Assembly: GCF_015477805.1 (NCBI RefSeq)
Contig: NZ_JADLQL010000001.1
Location: 682,001 to 746,000 of the forward strand
Length of the DNA stretch: 64,000 bases
Direction of reading: 5' to 3'
Source: Nocardia flavorosea
GTDB lineage: Bacteria; Actinomycetota; Actinomycetes; Mycobacteriales; Mycobacteriaceae
Part shown: piece after piece, positions 9,147-19,085 of the stretch
Position numbering within the stretch: the stretch's first letter is position 1
How the letters are laid out: each line of letters starts with the position of its first letter
The notes under the pieces: generated by a model
The model's database searches: none
What the model was told of the DNA's origin: nothing
The model's input: only the letters and a program-made list of their open reading frames with translations
Made by a program: the position numbers and the translations under genes

Positions 9147-9377
9147 TCAGGTCTGCAGACCGGCGAGTTTACCCGCCTCCGCATCGAGACCCAGCATCGC
9201 GAGCAGGTTGCGACAGTCCGCGGCGTCGGTGGAGTGTCCCGCGACGATCCGGGCGGCGATGGCGCTGCGGCGGGCGACCTCGGCCCGCTCGGCGCTGCGG
9301 ATCTCGGCGAACTCGGCCAGTTCGGCCTCGGGTAGCTCGTGATCGACAGGGGTGGGACGGCTGGATGTGCCAGGCAT
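9147..9377 (-). CDS. small conserved hypothetical protein
   Basis: 76 aa. The frame is open back to 9623, but the ATG at 9377 is preceded by a perfect ribosome-binding site (GAAGGAG, 5 nt away), which decides the start. Mostly helical and charged (ELAEFAEIRSAERAEVARRS) with a single Cys near residue 55; no membrane segment. Family not recognised. Confidence 0.72.
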   Translation of the reverse strand: MPGTSSRPTPVDHELPEAELAEFAEIRSAERAEVARRSAIAARIVAGHSTDAADCRNLLAMLGLDAEAGKLAGLQT

Positions 9378-9687
9378 GGGTCTCCTTCGAGGTTGCCCGC
9401 AGCCTACGCTGCCCGCCGGTGCGCCACAGCGCAACCGGAAAACATCCGGCCCGGCCCGATAGGCAATAATGGCCGCCGCGTGCGGGTCCGGGTTTCGCGA
9501 CAGCGCTTCGGCGCCACCGGCGCCGCCCCCGACACCCGATTGTCTCCGATACGCCTGATGTCCCTTCTGCGGCCCTTGTTTTTTACGATATACCTCCTTT
9601 AAATTCTCTCCCTGCACGTTCACCGTTCCGGAAATGCCCGCATTCCGCCGTCGTGCGGTAGGGATTCCGTCCAGCGAGGAGGTCCCG

Positions 9688-10458
9688 GTGGAGATCGACC
9701 ACTTCAGTCACGGCTGGCTCACCCCCGTGGTCGCTTACGTCATGTCGTTCACCGGGTCGTTGCTAGGACTACGGTGCATGAGCCGGGTACGCGGCAATTC
9801 GATTCTGGACGGCTGGCTCATCGCCGCCGCGGTCGCCATCGGCGGCACCGGAATCTGGGTTATGCATTTCATCGCGATGCTCGGATTCCGGATCGACGGT
9901 GGCGCCATCAAATACAACGTCCCCGTTACGCTGGCCAGCGCCCTGATCGCGATGGTCGTCGTCTGGCTCGGGCTGTGCCTGGCCCAGCAGCGCCGGCTGG
10001 GCACCCGAGGCTTGCTGATCGGCGGCGTGGTGACCGGACTCGGCGTGGGCGCCATGCACTACGCCGGCATGTACGCGATGAAAACCGATGTGGAGATCGG
10101 TTACGACGGACCGACCGTCATCCTGTCGCTGATCATCGCGGTACTCGCCGCGACCGCCGCACTGTGGTTCACGCTCAATGTGCGGGGCACGCCGGCCACT
10201 CTCGGCGCCGCTCTGGCTATGGGGGTGGCCGTGGCCGGTATGCACTACACCGGGATGTTCGCTATGCATATCGGCGATCAGCAGCACCAAATGCCGCCGG
10301 CGGGGGCGGGTGCCGCGCAACTGCTCACACCGCTCATCGTGAGTGTCAGCCTGGTTACCGTCGGCATGCTGTTCCATCTGGGCCTCACCGAGGTCGGCGA
10401 TTCGGCACCGCTCCCCCGGCGGCCCGCGACCGAGAACTACTGGCCCACGCGGGACTGA
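9688..10458 (+). CDS. MHYT-domain integral membrane protein
   Basis: 256 aa from the GTG at 9688, chosen because GAGGAGG lies 5 nt upstream. Seven predicted helices carry three copies of the MHYT signature: VMHFIAML, AMHYAGMYAM and GMHYTGMFAM. The conserved Met and His are proposed to coordinate copper and sense O2, CO or NO. Here no GGDEF, EAL or kinase domain is attached; only a short Pro-rich cytosolic tail follows. A close paralogue lies at 59088-59927 on the opposite strand. Confidence 0.9.
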   Translation: MEIDHFSHGWLTPVVAYVMSFTGSLLGLRCMSRVRGNSILDGWLIAAAVAIGGTGIWVMHFIAMLGFRIDGGAIKYNVPVTLASALIAMVVVWLGLCLAQQRRLGTRGLLIGGVVTGLGVGAMHYAGMYAMKTDVEIGYDGPTVILSLIIAVLAATAALWFTLNVRGTPATLGAALAMGVAVAGMHYTGMFAMHIGDQQHQMPPAGAGAAQLLTPLIVSVSLVTVGMLFHLGLTEVGDSAPLPRRPATENYWPTRD

Positions 10459-10734
10459 ACTTCTGTCGCCCACGCCCACATGGCCGAAATGCGTCACGTG
10501 ACGTGACCGCGTCATGTTCTGCGAGCTGGTGGCACGTACGACCGGAGCCCGCGACGTGGAGGTCGCCACCCAGGGCCGGGCGGGCGACAAAGAGTTCTCA
10601 CCCCGCCACACGGGCCCGGTAGCCAGGTTGCGGCCAGTCTGAATCGACCTGCACAGGGGCCGGCAAGGCCATCGCGCCACGTGCCGGCCGGGGCGCGGAC
10701 TCGTACACCTGTCGACGCCCACTAGGCTCGGGGA

Positions 10735-11805
10735 GTGCGGCAGCGGATCATCATGGATGTGGATACCGGCGTGGACGATTCCCTCGCCCTGCTGTATCTG
10801 CTCGCCAGCCCGGATGCCGAGATCGCCGGAATCGCCGCCACCGCCGGGAATGTGCCCGCCGGGCAGGTCGCGATCAACAGCCTGGCCTGGCTGGACCTGG
10901 TCGGCGCACCCGACATCGAGGTAGCACTGGGCGCGGCCGACCCGCTGGAGGTACCGCTGCGCACCACCGAGGACACCCACGGTCCGCAGGGCGTCGGATA
11001 TGCCGAACTCCCTGCCCCCGCCCGGCGGATCTCCGACCGCAGCGCGGCGCAGATGTGGGCCGACCTGGCGCGAGCGCACCCCGGTGAACTACTCGGCCTG
11101 TGCACCGGGCCGCTCACCAACCTCGCCCTCGCGCTGCGAATCGAACCCGAGCTCCCGCAGCTACTGCGCCGGCTGGTGATCATGGGCGGGGCGTTCAACC
11201 ACCCGGGTAACACCACTCCCACCAACGAGTGGAACGTCCACGTCGACCCCGAAGCCGCGAAACTCGTTTTCGATGCCTTCTCCGCTGCGCCCGCGCACCG
11301 GCGTCCCGTGGTGTGCGCACTCGATATCACCGAAACCATCGAGATGCGGCCCGCACATCTCACCCGGTTGGCGAGCCGGGCCGCCAGCTTCCCGATCGAA
11401 ACAGTATCGCCGGCGGACCCGCCGACGACGCGGTCGGCCGCGAGCAATCCGATCATCCGCCATGTCACCGACGCCGTCCGCTTCTATTTCGATTTCCACC
11501 ACGGCTACGACCTCGGGTATCTGGCCCATATGCACGATCCGTTCGCGGCGGCCGTGGCCCTGGATCCCACCCTCGCCCGGACCCGGCCGGCGACGGTGGA
11601 TGTGGAACTCGCCGGAACCCTCACCCGGGCCACCACCGTCGCCGACTGGGCGGGTATGTGGGGACGCCCACCCAACGCCGATATCGTCGTCGCCGCCGAC
11701 CCCGACCGGTTCTTCGACCGGCTGATCACCCGGATCGGCGACTACGCCCGCGCGCGGTTCCCCGCGACCGCCGGCGAACAACGGCTCATCACCGAATCGA
11801 GCTGA
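10735..11805 (+). CDS. inosine-uridine preferring nucleoside hydrolase
   Basis: 356 aa, GTG start. Hydrolyses the N-glycosidic bond of ribonucleosides, a purine/pyrimidine salvage step. The calcium-binding aspartate cluster DVDTGVDDSLAL is at residues 8-19, and VIMGGAFNHPGN and NEWNVHVDPEAA follow in family order. The C-terminal active-site His region HDPFAAAVALDP is present. It is followed 25 bp later by an amidohydrolase gene, so the pair may form a small salvage operon. Confidence 0.9.
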   Translation: MRQRIIMDVDTGVDDSLALLYLLASPDAEIAGIAATAGNVPAGQVAINSLAWLDLVGAPDIEVALGAADPLEVPLRTTEDTHGPQGVGYAELPAPARRISDRSAAQMWADLARAHPGELLGLCTGPLTNLALALRIEPELPQLLRRLVIMGGAFNHPGNTTPTNEWNVHVDPEAAKLVFDAFSAAPAHRRPVVCALDITETIEMRPAHLTRLASRAASFPIETVSPADPPTTRSAASNPIIRHVTDAVRFYFDFHHGYDLGYLAHMHDPFAAAVALDPTLARTRPATVDVELAGTLTRATTVADWAGMWGRPPNADIVVAADPDRFFDRLITRIGDYARARFPATAGEQRLITESS

Positions 11806-11830
11806 CCCGAGACCTGAGGAGAGCAAGCCA

Positions 11831-12733
11831 GTGACCACCCCCGGTGTCTCCGAGATCCCGGCCGACGAGGCGTACCTGACGCAGTTCCGGCAGGGTCTCG
11901 GCCTGCCCGGCCTGATCGACGTGCACACCCATTTCATGCCGCACCGGGTGCTGCGCAAGGTCTGGGCATACTTCGATTCGGCGGGGCCGCTCACCGGCCG
12001 TCCGTGGCCGATCACGTACCGGGACGAGGAACCGGTCCGGCTCGCGACCCTACGGCGGTTCGGGGTCCACGCGTTCACGGCGCTGGCGTACCCGCACCGC
12101 CCGGAGATGGCTGCCTGGCTCAACGACTGGACGGCGAAGTTCGCCGCCGACGTCCCGGAATGCCTGCATACGGCGACGTTCTATCCCGAACCGGCCGCGG
12201 CCGGATACGTACCGGACGCACTGGAGCGGGGTGCACAGGTCTTCAAGGCCCATATCCAGGTGGGTGCCTACGATCCCCGCGATCCCCTATTGGAACCCGT
12301 CTGGGGTGCGCTCACCGACGCACAGGTCCCGACGGTGATCCACTGCGGTTCCGGCCCGGCCCCCGGTGCGTTCACCGGCCCCGAACCGATCACCGAGGTA
12401 CTTCGCCGATTCCCGCGGCTACGCCTGATCGTGGCGCATATGGGTATGCCCGAGTATCGCGAATTCCTCGATCTCGCCGACCGCTATCCCGGTGTCCACC
12501 TCGATACCACCATGGCCTTCACCGATTTCGCCGAGGACGGTAGCCCGTTCCCGCCCGACGCCCGGAAGCGACTGGCCGATTACGGTGACCGGATCATGTT
12601 CGGCAGCGATTTCCCGAATATCCCCTATCCCTATCGCCACGCCGTCCAGGCACTGGAACGCCTGGACCTCGGCGACGACTGGCTGCGCGCGGTCTGTTAC
12701 CGAACAGCTGCAACGCTTTTTGCTCTCGATTGA
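11831..12733 (+). CDS. amidohydrolase 2 family protein
   Basis: 300 aa. The GTG start is preceded by GAGGAGA. Metal-dependent TIM-barrel hydrolase or decarboxylase of the ACMSD-like amidohydrolase family. Seen: DVHTHFMP (metal-binding HxH), VIHCGSGP, RLIVAHMGMPEY and FGSDFPNIPYPY carrying the catalytic Asp. Substrate unknown. It follows the nucleoside hydrolase closely, which suggests a shared catabolic role, but that is inference. Confidence 0.85.
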   Translation: MTTPGVSEIPADEAYLTQFRQGLGLPGLIDVHTHFMPHRVLRKVWAYFDSAGPLTGRPWPITYRDEEPVRLATLRRFGVHAFTALAYPHRPEMAAWLNDWTAKFAADVPECLHTATFYPEPAAAGYVPDALERGAQVFKAHIQVGAYDPRDPLLEPVWGALTDAQVPTVIHCGSGPAPGAFTGPEPITEVLRRFPRLRLIVAHMGMPEYREFLDLADRYPGVHLDTTMAFTDFAEDGSPFPPDARKRLADYGDRIMFGSDFPNIPYPYRHAVQALERLDLGDDWLRAVCYRTAATLFALD

Positions 12734-12874
12734 CCTCCGAGCCGAACTGCCCGCACCACCCCGTCAGAACGGTGCGGCACCGCCCGAGTACATATATTAG
12801 TGCGCATATCTACAGATCATCATTTATCGAAGGACGGGAGTCTCCGACAACGCGTGCACCGCCGGAGACCTCGA

Positions 12875-13867
12875 TCAGCTGTCGAAGGCGTCCAGTAACC
12901 GTTCCGCGGCGAGCGCCGCAGTGAGCGCACCCGCCCGCACCTGCGACTCCACTTCCCCGCGAATCGATTTCACCTTCGGATTGTCGGCCAGCCGGCGCAG
13001 CAGTTGATCGTGCACCATGGTCCACGTCCAGTCGACCTGCTGGCGGCGCCGCTTCTCGGCGAACTCCCCCGCCTCGGTGAGCACCCGGCGGTGGTCCAGT
13101 ACGGTCTGCCAGAACTTGTCCAGCCCGGTACCCTCGAGGCCGCTCATGGTGAGCACGGGCGGTTTCCACAGCGCATCGTGCGGATGGATGAGCCGTAGCG
13201 CGCCGGACAGTTCCCGGGCCGCGCCCTTGGCCTCGATCTCATGTTTACCGTCGGCCTTGTTGACCGCGACCAGATCGGCCAGTTCCAGCACGCCCTTCTT
13301 GATGCCCTGCAGCTGATCGCCGGTGCGAGCCAAGGTGAGAAAGCAGAACACGTCGACCATATTCGCCACCGTCACCTCGGACTGGCCGACGCCGACGGTT
13401 TCCACCAGGATCACGTCGTAACCGGCCGCTTCGAGCAGCGCGATGGTCTCACGGGTGGCCTTGGCGACACCGCCGAGCGTCCCGGCGGTCGGCGAGGGCC
13501 GGATGAAGGCGTTCGCCTCCACCGACAGCCGCGCCATCCGGGTCTTGTCACCGAGGATCGACCCGCCGGTCCGGGTGGACGAGGGATCCACCGCCAGTAC
13601 CGCGACCCGATGCCCCTGCTGGATCAGGCTCATACCCAGCGCGTCGATGAAGGTGGACTTGCCCACCCCGGGTACGCCGGTGATCCCGACCCGGTTCGAC
13701 AGGGACGCACCGGGTTCCGGGGTCAGTTTCAGCAGCAGCTGCTGGGCCTGCTCCCGATGGTCGGTCCGGGTGGATTCGACCAGGGTGATCGCCCGGGCAA
13801 GGGCGGCCCGCTCACCGGAGCGGACCGCCTGCGCGAGCGCGTCGACGTCGATGGCGCGCGCGTTCAT
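12875..13867 (-). CDS. meaB: methylmalonyl-CoA mutase-associated GTPase MeaB
   Basis: 330 aa. G3E GTPase that loads adenosylcobalamin onto methylmalonyl-CoA mutase and protects it from inactivation. Walker [10 protein letters not shown] at residues 64-72, a [10 protein letters not shown] switch region, and the base-recognition motif VNKADG. The C-terminal dimerisation helices are intact. Its start codon overlaps the mutB stop by 4 bp, so translation is coupled. M. tuberculosis Rv1496 occupies the same place, but the mazEF-type pair found there in M. tuberculosis is absent here. Confidence 0.95.
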   Translation of the reverse strand: MNARAIDVDALAQAVRSGERAALARAITLVESTRTDHREQAQQLLLKLTPEPGASLSNRVGITGVPGVGKSTFIDALGMSLIQQGHRVAVLAVDPSSTRTGGSILGDKTRMARLSVEANAFIRPSPTAGTLGGVAKATRETIALLEAAGYDVILVETVGVGQSEVTVANMVDVFCFLTLARTGDQLQGIKKGVLELADLVAVNKADGKHEIEAKGAARELSGALRLIHPHDALWKPPVLTMSGLEGTGLDKFWQTVLDHRRVLTEAGEFAEKRRRQQVDWTWTMVHDQLLRRLADNPKVKSIRGEVESQVRAGALTAALAAERLLDAFDS

Positions 13868-16149
13868 TTCTGCGTATTCGCCTCGCCACCGGTTGCGCCG
13901 GAACCGAGCACGTGACCGAGCGCGGCGCCGAGCTTACGCAGCAGGTCGATCGCGGCGTCCGCGATCACCGTGCCCGGCGGGAAGATCGCCGCGGCGCCCG
14001 CCTCGTAGAGCTCGTCGAAGTCACCGGGCGGAATGACGCCGCCGACGATGACCATGATGTCGGGCCGGCCGACATCGGCCAATGCCTGCCGCAGGGCGGG
14101 CACCAGCGTGAGGTGACCGGCCGCCAGCGAGGACACACCGACGACGTGCACGTCGTTGTCCGCGGCCTGGCGGGCCACCTCTTCGGGGGTCTGGAACAGC
14201 GGGCCCACATCGACGTCGAAACCGAGGTCGGCGAAGGCCGTGGCGATCACCTTCTGGCCGCGGTCGTGGCCGTCTTGGCCCATCTTCGCGACCAGGATGC
14301 GCGGACGCCGCCCCTCGGCCTCGGCGAACTCCTCCACCAGATCCCCGGCGGTGGTGATATTGGTGACCTTGCCGGCCTCGTCGCGATACACACCGGACAG
14401 GGTACGGATCTCGGCCTGATGCCGGCCGTAGACCTTCTCCAGCGCGTCGGAGATCTCACCGACGGTCGCCTTCGCGCGCGCGGCGTCGATGGCCAGCGCC
14501 AGCAGGTTGTTCGCCATCCCGCCTTCGGAAGAGCCGGCGGCCCTCGTCAATTCGGCCAATGCCCGTTCCACCGCGTCCGGGTCGCGATCGGCGCGCAACT
14601 GTCGCAGCTTCTCGAGCTGTTCGGCACGCACCCGCGAATTCTCGACCTTGAGGACCTCGACCTCGTGATCCTCGGCGACCTGGTACTTGTTCACGCCGAT
14701 CACCGGCTGCTGGCCGGTGTCGATGCGGGCCTGGGTCCGGGCCGCGGCTTCCTCGATCCGCAGCTTCGGGATGCCCTCACCGATGGCCTGCGCCATCCCG
14801 CCGTGCGCCTCCACCTCGGCGATATGCGCGCGAGCGCGTTCGGCGAGCTGATGGGTCAGCCATTCGACGTAGTAGGAACCGCCCCACGGGTCGATCGGGC
14901 GGGTCGTGTTGGACTCCTGCTGGATGAGCAACTGGGTGTTACGCGCGATCCGGGCCGAAAAATCGGTAGGCAGCGCGAGCGCCTCGTCGAGGGCGTTGGT
15001 GTGCAGCGACTGGGTGTGGCCCTGGGTCGCCGCCATCGCCTCGATACAGGTCCGCGCCACGTTGTTGTAGGCGTCCTGCGCGGTCAGCGACCAGCCCGAG
15101 GTCTGCGAATGGGTCCGCAGCGACAGCGATTTCGGATTCTTCGGATCGAACTTCGCGACCAGTTCGCTCCACAGCAACCGGCCCGCGCGCAGCTTGGCGA
15201 CCTCCATGAAGAAATTCATGCCGATGGCCCAGAAGAACGACAGCCGGGGCGCGAACTTGTCGATCTCCATTCCGGCGTCGATTCCGGCGCGCAGGTATTC
15301 CACGCCGTCGGCGAGGGTGTAGGCAAGCTCGAGATCGGCGGTCGCACCGGCTTCCTGGATGTGGTAGCCGGAAATGGAGATGGAATTGAACTTCGGCATC
15401 TTCGCGCTGGTGTAGGCGAAGATATCGGAGATGATCCGCATCGACGGTTTCGGCGGATAGATATAGGTGTTGCGGACCATGAACTCTTTCAGAATATCGT
15501 TCTGAATCGTTCCGGCCAGCTGTTCCGGCGCCACACCTTGTTCTTCGGCCGCCACCACGTACAGCGCCAGGATCGGCAGCACCGCGCCGTTCATCGTCAT
15601 CGAGACGCTGACCTGGTCGAGCGGGATCTGGTCGAAGAGCTGGCGCATATCGAGAATGGAATCGATGGCGACACCCGCCATTCCCACATCGCCCTGGACG
15701 CGCGGATGGTCGGAGTCGTATCCGCGGTGGGTGGCCAGGTCGAACGCCACCGACAGGCCCTTCTGACCGGCCTGCAGGTTACGGCGGTAGAAGGCGTTGG
15801 AATCGGCCGCGGTGGAGAAACCCGCGTACTGGCGGATCGTCCACGGCTGGTTCACGTACATGGTCGGATACGGTCCGCGCACGAACGGCGCGACACCGGG
15901 AACGCTGTCCAGCGGGAAACCCGCCGCGGCAACCGCGTCCCGGTCGGCCTTCGTGAACACCGGCGGTACATCGATCCCCTCGGGGGTCGACCACACCAGC
16001 TGTTCGGGGGCGTAGTTGTTGGCCGTGGCCGATTTCCGGACGAAGGCGTCACGTGCGCTCTCGTCGGATGCGGCGGGAGTGAAACCCGGTTCCGTGAGCG
16101 GCACCTCGGCGAAACTGCCGACCACCTGCTCGATTCGCTGTGTCGTCAT
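13864..16149 (-). CDS. mutB: methylmalonyl-CoA mutase large (catalytic) subunit
   Basis: 761 aa. Isomerises (R)-methylmalonyl-CoA and succinyl-CoA with adenosylcobalamin, for propionate, odd-chain and cholesterol-derived carbon. The N-terminal TIM barrel holds the substrate-binding start ([20 protein letters not shown]), and [10 protein letters not shown] and [10 protein letters not shown] are conserved. The C-terminal B12 domain carries DGHDRGQ (His as lower axial ligand, near residue 625) with GVSSLAAGH and GGVIPP. It starts by a TGATG 1-bp overlap with mutA and ends overlapping meaB. Confidence 0.97.
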   Translation of the reverse strand: MTTQRIEQVVGSFAEVPLTEPGFTPAASDESARDAFVRKSATANNYAPEQLVWSTPEGIDVPPVFTKADRDAVAAAGFPLDSVPGVAPFVRGPYPTMYVNQPWTIRQYAGFSTAADSNAFYRRNLQAGQKGLSVAFDLATHRGYDSDHPRVQGDVGMAGVAIDSILDMRQLFDQIPLDQVSVSMTMNGAVLPILALYVVAAEEQGVAPEQLAGTIQNDILKEFMVRNTYIYPPKPSMRIISDIFAYTSAKMPKFNSISISGYHIQEAGATADLELAYTLADGVEYLRAGIDAGMEIDKFAPRLSFFWAIGMNFFMEVAKLRAGRLLWSELVAKFDPKNPKSLSLRTHSQTSGWSLTAQDAYNNVARTCIEAMAATQGHTQSLHTNALDEALALPTDFSARIARNTQLLIQQESNTTRPIDPWGGSYYVEWLTHQLAERARAHIAEVEAHGGMAQAIGEGIPKLRIEEAAARTQARIDTGQQPVIGVNKYQVAEDHEVEVLKVENSRVRAEQLEKLRQLRADRDPDAVERALAELTRAAGSSEGGMANNLLALAIDAARAKATVGEISDALEKVYGRHQAEIRTLSGVYRDEAGKVTNITTAGDLVEEFAEAEGRRPRILVAKMGQDGHDRGQKVIATAFADLGFDVDVGPLFQTPEEVARQAADNDVHVVGVSSLAAGHLTLVPALRQALADVGRPDIMVIVGGVIPPGDFDELYEAGAAAIFPPGTVIADAAIDLLRKLGAALGHVLGSGATGGEANTQK

Positions 16150-18023
16150 CAGGCTCCCACCTTCTCCAGCAGGGCGGTCAGGGCGGCGACCGCGTCGATC
16201 CGGGCCGCCAGGAACCCGTCCGGACGGCGGGCCTCCTCGATACCGTTCACGACTTTTTCGGGCCCGGCCAGCAGTACCGTCTCGACACCGGCGCTGCGCA
16301 GTTGTTCCACCGCCGCCGCGGCATCGGTGCCGTACCGGGCGTCGGTGCCGCAGAGCACCGCGATCGTCGCGCCGGTTTCCTTTGCCGCCGCGGCGATCTC
16401 ACCGTCGGCCAGGGGGCCCGGATTCACCGATTCGATACCGCCGGACGCCAGCAGGTTGGCAGTGAAGGTGACTCGCACATTGTGCTCGGCCACCGTGCCC
16501 AGCGGCACCAGCAGCGCCTGCGGCCGGGTGCCGTGCGCCGCCAGATAGGTATCCGAACGATCGCGCAGCGCTTCGAACGCGGCGCCGTACCGCTGTCCCG
16601 GCCCGGCCGTACGAGCGGCCTCCGACAAGGGGGCCTCCGCCAGGTTCGGGAATTCGTTGACACCGGTGACGGCGGTGCGGCGGTGCGCGATATCGCTGTC
16701 CCGCCGCGTTTTCGTCGCAGCTATCCGCGTGCCGAGCACGCCGGAGTCCAGCGCCGCGCGATAGCCACCGGCGGCCTCGAGGTCCTGCATGAACTGCCAG
16801 GCGGCACCGGCCAGGTCGGCGGTGTACTGCTCGACGTACCACGAACCCGCACCGGGGTCGTGCACATGCCCGAGGTGGGATTCCTCGAGCAGCAGCAGCT
16901 GGGTGTTACGGGCCATCCGTTCCGAGAACGATGCCGAGACGCCGAGTTCACCGGCGGGCAGCGCGGAATCGAACGGCAGAACGGTGACGGTATCCGCGCC
17001 GCCGACGCCGGCGCCGAAGGCGGCCAGGGTGGTACGCAACAGGTTCACCCAGGGGTCGCGCCGGCTCATCATCGCGGCAGAGGTCACCGCGTGCTGGGGA
17101 GCCGCGCCTTGCGACGGTGCGCCGAGGGCATGGGCGACCCGCGCCCACAGGCGGCGCGCGGCCCGGAACTTGGCGATGGTGGCGAACTGATCGTCGGTGG
17201 CGGCGAACCGGAACTCCACCTGGCGCAGCGCCTCGGCGACCGGCATCTCCCCGGAGAGCGCGCGCAGATATTCGAGTCCGGCGGCGACCGCGGCACCCAG
17301 CTCCTGGGCGTCGGATGCACCGGCATCGTGGAAGACGGTGCCGTCCACGGTGATCGCGCGGACGGTTTCGGGGCGCCGACCGGCGGCGACCGCCAGGGCT
17401 GTCGTCTCGGCGAGGCCGAGGTCATCGGTTCCGGCGAACGCGGCGGTGAGCGGAGCCGCGCCGAGGGAAATCCGGATCGCGGCACGGTCGGGCGTCGAAT
17501 ACCCGTCGACCACCTCGTAGACGGCCGCGGCAGCCTCGGCTGACTCGATACCCGCGCGCAGGGTCAGCGGTGCCAGTTCGAACAGCAGGCCGTCGAGCGC
17601 GGCAGCCAGATCCCCCACCGGCACCCCGTGCGTACCTACGGTGAGTTCCACGGCGCTCGCGCCGTTCTCCAGACCGGCGGTCAGCTCCCGGTTCGCGGTC
17701 ACCGCCTCGGCGGCGTCGATACGGACATTGACGAACCAGCCACGATGGACATCGCGAGTGGCATCGCCGCCGCGGACGAACGGGTAGGCACCGGGCAGCG
17801 GCTGCTCGGGCAGTTCGTTCCGGCGCGTGTACAGCGGTGCGATATCCAGCCCGTCGTAGGTGGTCTGGTTCAGCAGCTTTTCGGGTTCCGCACCGAGTTC
17901 GGCCGCATCGACCTTGCGGGCCTTGGCCAGCACACCCGCCACACCCTTGCGCCAGGCGGGATATTCGGGCACCGCGGACGAGGACGGATCAGCCCCGGCC
18001 GCGGGCTCTGCAGCAATCGGCAT
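16149..18023 (-). CDS. mutA: methylmalonyl-CoA mutase small subunit
   Basis: 624 aa from the ATG at 18023, chosen over the longer frame to 18086 because GAGGGAA lies 6 nt upstream. Non-catalytic partner of MutB: the barrel is conserved ([40 protein letters not shown]), while the C-terminal domain lacks the DxHxxG cobalamin motif, as expected for the beta subunit. First gene of the mutA-mutB-meaB operon. Confidence 0.95.
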   Translation of the reverse strand: MPIAAEPAAGADPSSSAVPEYPAWRKGVAGVLAKARKVDAAELGAEPEKLLNQTTYDGLDIAPLYTRRNELPEQPLPGAYPFVRGGDATRDVHRGWFVNVRIDAAEAVTANRELTAGLENGASAVELTVGTHGVPVGDLAAALDGLLFELAPLTLRAGIESAEAAAAVYEVVDGYSTPDRAAIRISLGAAPLTAAFAGTDDLGLAETTALAVAAGRRPETVRAITVDGTVFHDAGASDAQELGAAVAAGLEYLRALSGEMPVAEALRQVEFRFAATDDQFATIAKFRAARRLWARVAHALGAPSQGAAPQHAVTSAAMMSRRDPWVNLLRTTLAAFGAGVGGADTVTVLPFDSALPAGELGVSASFSERMARNTQLLLLEESHLGHVHDPGAGSWYVEQYTADLAGAAWQFMQDLEAAGGYRAALDSGVLGTRIAATKTRRDSDIAHRRTAVTGVNEFPNLAEAPLSEAARTAGPGQRYGAAFEALRDRSDTYLAAHGTRPQALLVPLGTVAEHNVRVTFTANLLASGGIESVNPGPLADGEIAAAAKETGATIAVLCGTDARYGTDAAAAVEQLRSAGVETVLLAGPEKVVNGIEEARRPDGFLAARIDAVAALTALLEKVGA

Positions 18024-18343
18024 ACCCTGTTCCCTCTTGTCGTTCCAGTACAAGCGCACCAACTGCGTGCGCGGGTACCTTGGCATCCGCCCAGCTCAGC
18101 GAATACTTTGGTTAACGGGCATTCAGCCCGCCCCTTCGATGCTAGCGGGGGCGCCGCCGGCGAGCGTCCGTGGCCACCGCTACCAACGAGTAACCGGAAC
18201 CGGCAGCGACGGCCCCCGCGCCGATCCGCTATTGTTCTCGCCCGCATCGGCCGAGGGCACAATCGCCGCGCGCCGTTACCGTGCCCGGCCACAGCGTCGG
18301 CACCGATTGCCGCAACGCAGACACCACTCGGTAATCTCGCCCG
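18024..18343. other. intergenic region, divergent mutA / TVP38 promoters
   Basis: 320 bp without a supported gene. It must hold the promoters of the mut operon and of the TVP38 gene. I looked for a cobalamin riboswitch before mutA and see no B12-box-like stretch or conserved multihelix pattern. TTTGGTTAAC near 18107-18116 is AT-rich and could be part of the mutA promoter. Confidence 0.5.
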
Positions 18344-19054
18344 GTGCCCCGCATCCTCCGCGACCGCCGGCTGGTCCTCGTGCTGTGCCTCGCCGCGGTC
18401 GTCTGCACGGCGGCGCTGATCACCCCGCTCCCCGACCCCCGCCAGATCCAGGAATGGGCCCGAGACGCCGGGCCTTGGTTCCCGATAGCGTTCTTCGCGG
18501 CACATACCCTGATCATCATCGCGCCCGTCCCCCGCACCGTATTCACGGTGGCATCAGGACTGCTCTTCGGCCCGGTCCTCGGTCTCGGTGTGGCGGTCAC
18601 CGCCTCGCTGCTGAGCGCCGCGGTGGCCTTCCTTCTCGTCCGCGCATTCGGCCGGGCCCGGGTCGCGCCCTATCTGAACCACCCCACGGTGCAGATCATC
18701 GACGATCGCCTCCATCGCCGCGGCTGGCTCGCGGTCGGCGCACTGCGGCTTATCGCCTTCGCGCCGTTCTCCGTCGTCAACTACTCCTGCGCGCTGTCCT
18801 CGATCCGGTTCTGGCCCTATCTCGGCGCCACTATCGTGGGCATCCTGCCCGGCACCGCGGCCACCGTGGTACTCGCCGATGCACTGACCGGCGGCACGCA
18901 TCCGGTGATGATCGGTGTATCGATCGCCTGTATCGCCGCCGGCTGCCTCGGCCTGCTGATCGATCAGCGCTGGAAACCGGTCGCGAGCGATCCGGCCACG
19001 CTGCCCGGCGAAACCGGTGCCACAGCGCCGGACGAGAGCAGGGCCGTCCGGTAG
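18344..19054 (+). CDS. TVP38/TMEM64 (VTT domain) membrane protein
   Basis: 236 aa, GTG start, about five to six membrane helices. The VTT (DedA-related) core is visible: TVFTVASGLLFGPVLGLGVA, then the RLHRRGWLAVGALRLIAFAP loop and NYSCALSSIRFWPYLGATIV. VTT proteins act in membrane lipid handling or scrambling; the bacterial role is unclear. M. tuberculosis Rv1491c sits in the same place next to mutA. It converges on the TPR membrane protein gene. Confidence 0.88.
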   Translation: MPRILRDRRLVLVLCLAAVVCTAALITPLPDPRQIQEWARDAGPWFPIAFFAAHTLIIIAPVPRTVFTVASGLLFGPVLGLGVAVTASLLSAAVAFLLVRAFGRARVAPYLNHPTVQIIDDRLHRRGWLAVGALRLIAFAPFSVVNYSCALSSIRFWPYLGATIVGILPGTAATVVLADALTGGTHPVMIGVSIACIAAGCLGLLIDQRWKPVASDPATLPGETGATAPDESRAVR

Positions 19055-19085
19055 CCATGCCGCCCGGTCACCGACGGGGATACGC

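Noticed and set aside
13912..16548. 878-aa plus-strand open frame antisense to mutB
   Set aside because: Shadow of a high-GC gene; composition is Arg/Gly/His-rich and the minus strand has intact MutB motifs.
18024..18343. Cobalamin riboswitch before mutA
   Set aside because: I looked for a B12-box-like stretch and paired helices; none is visible.
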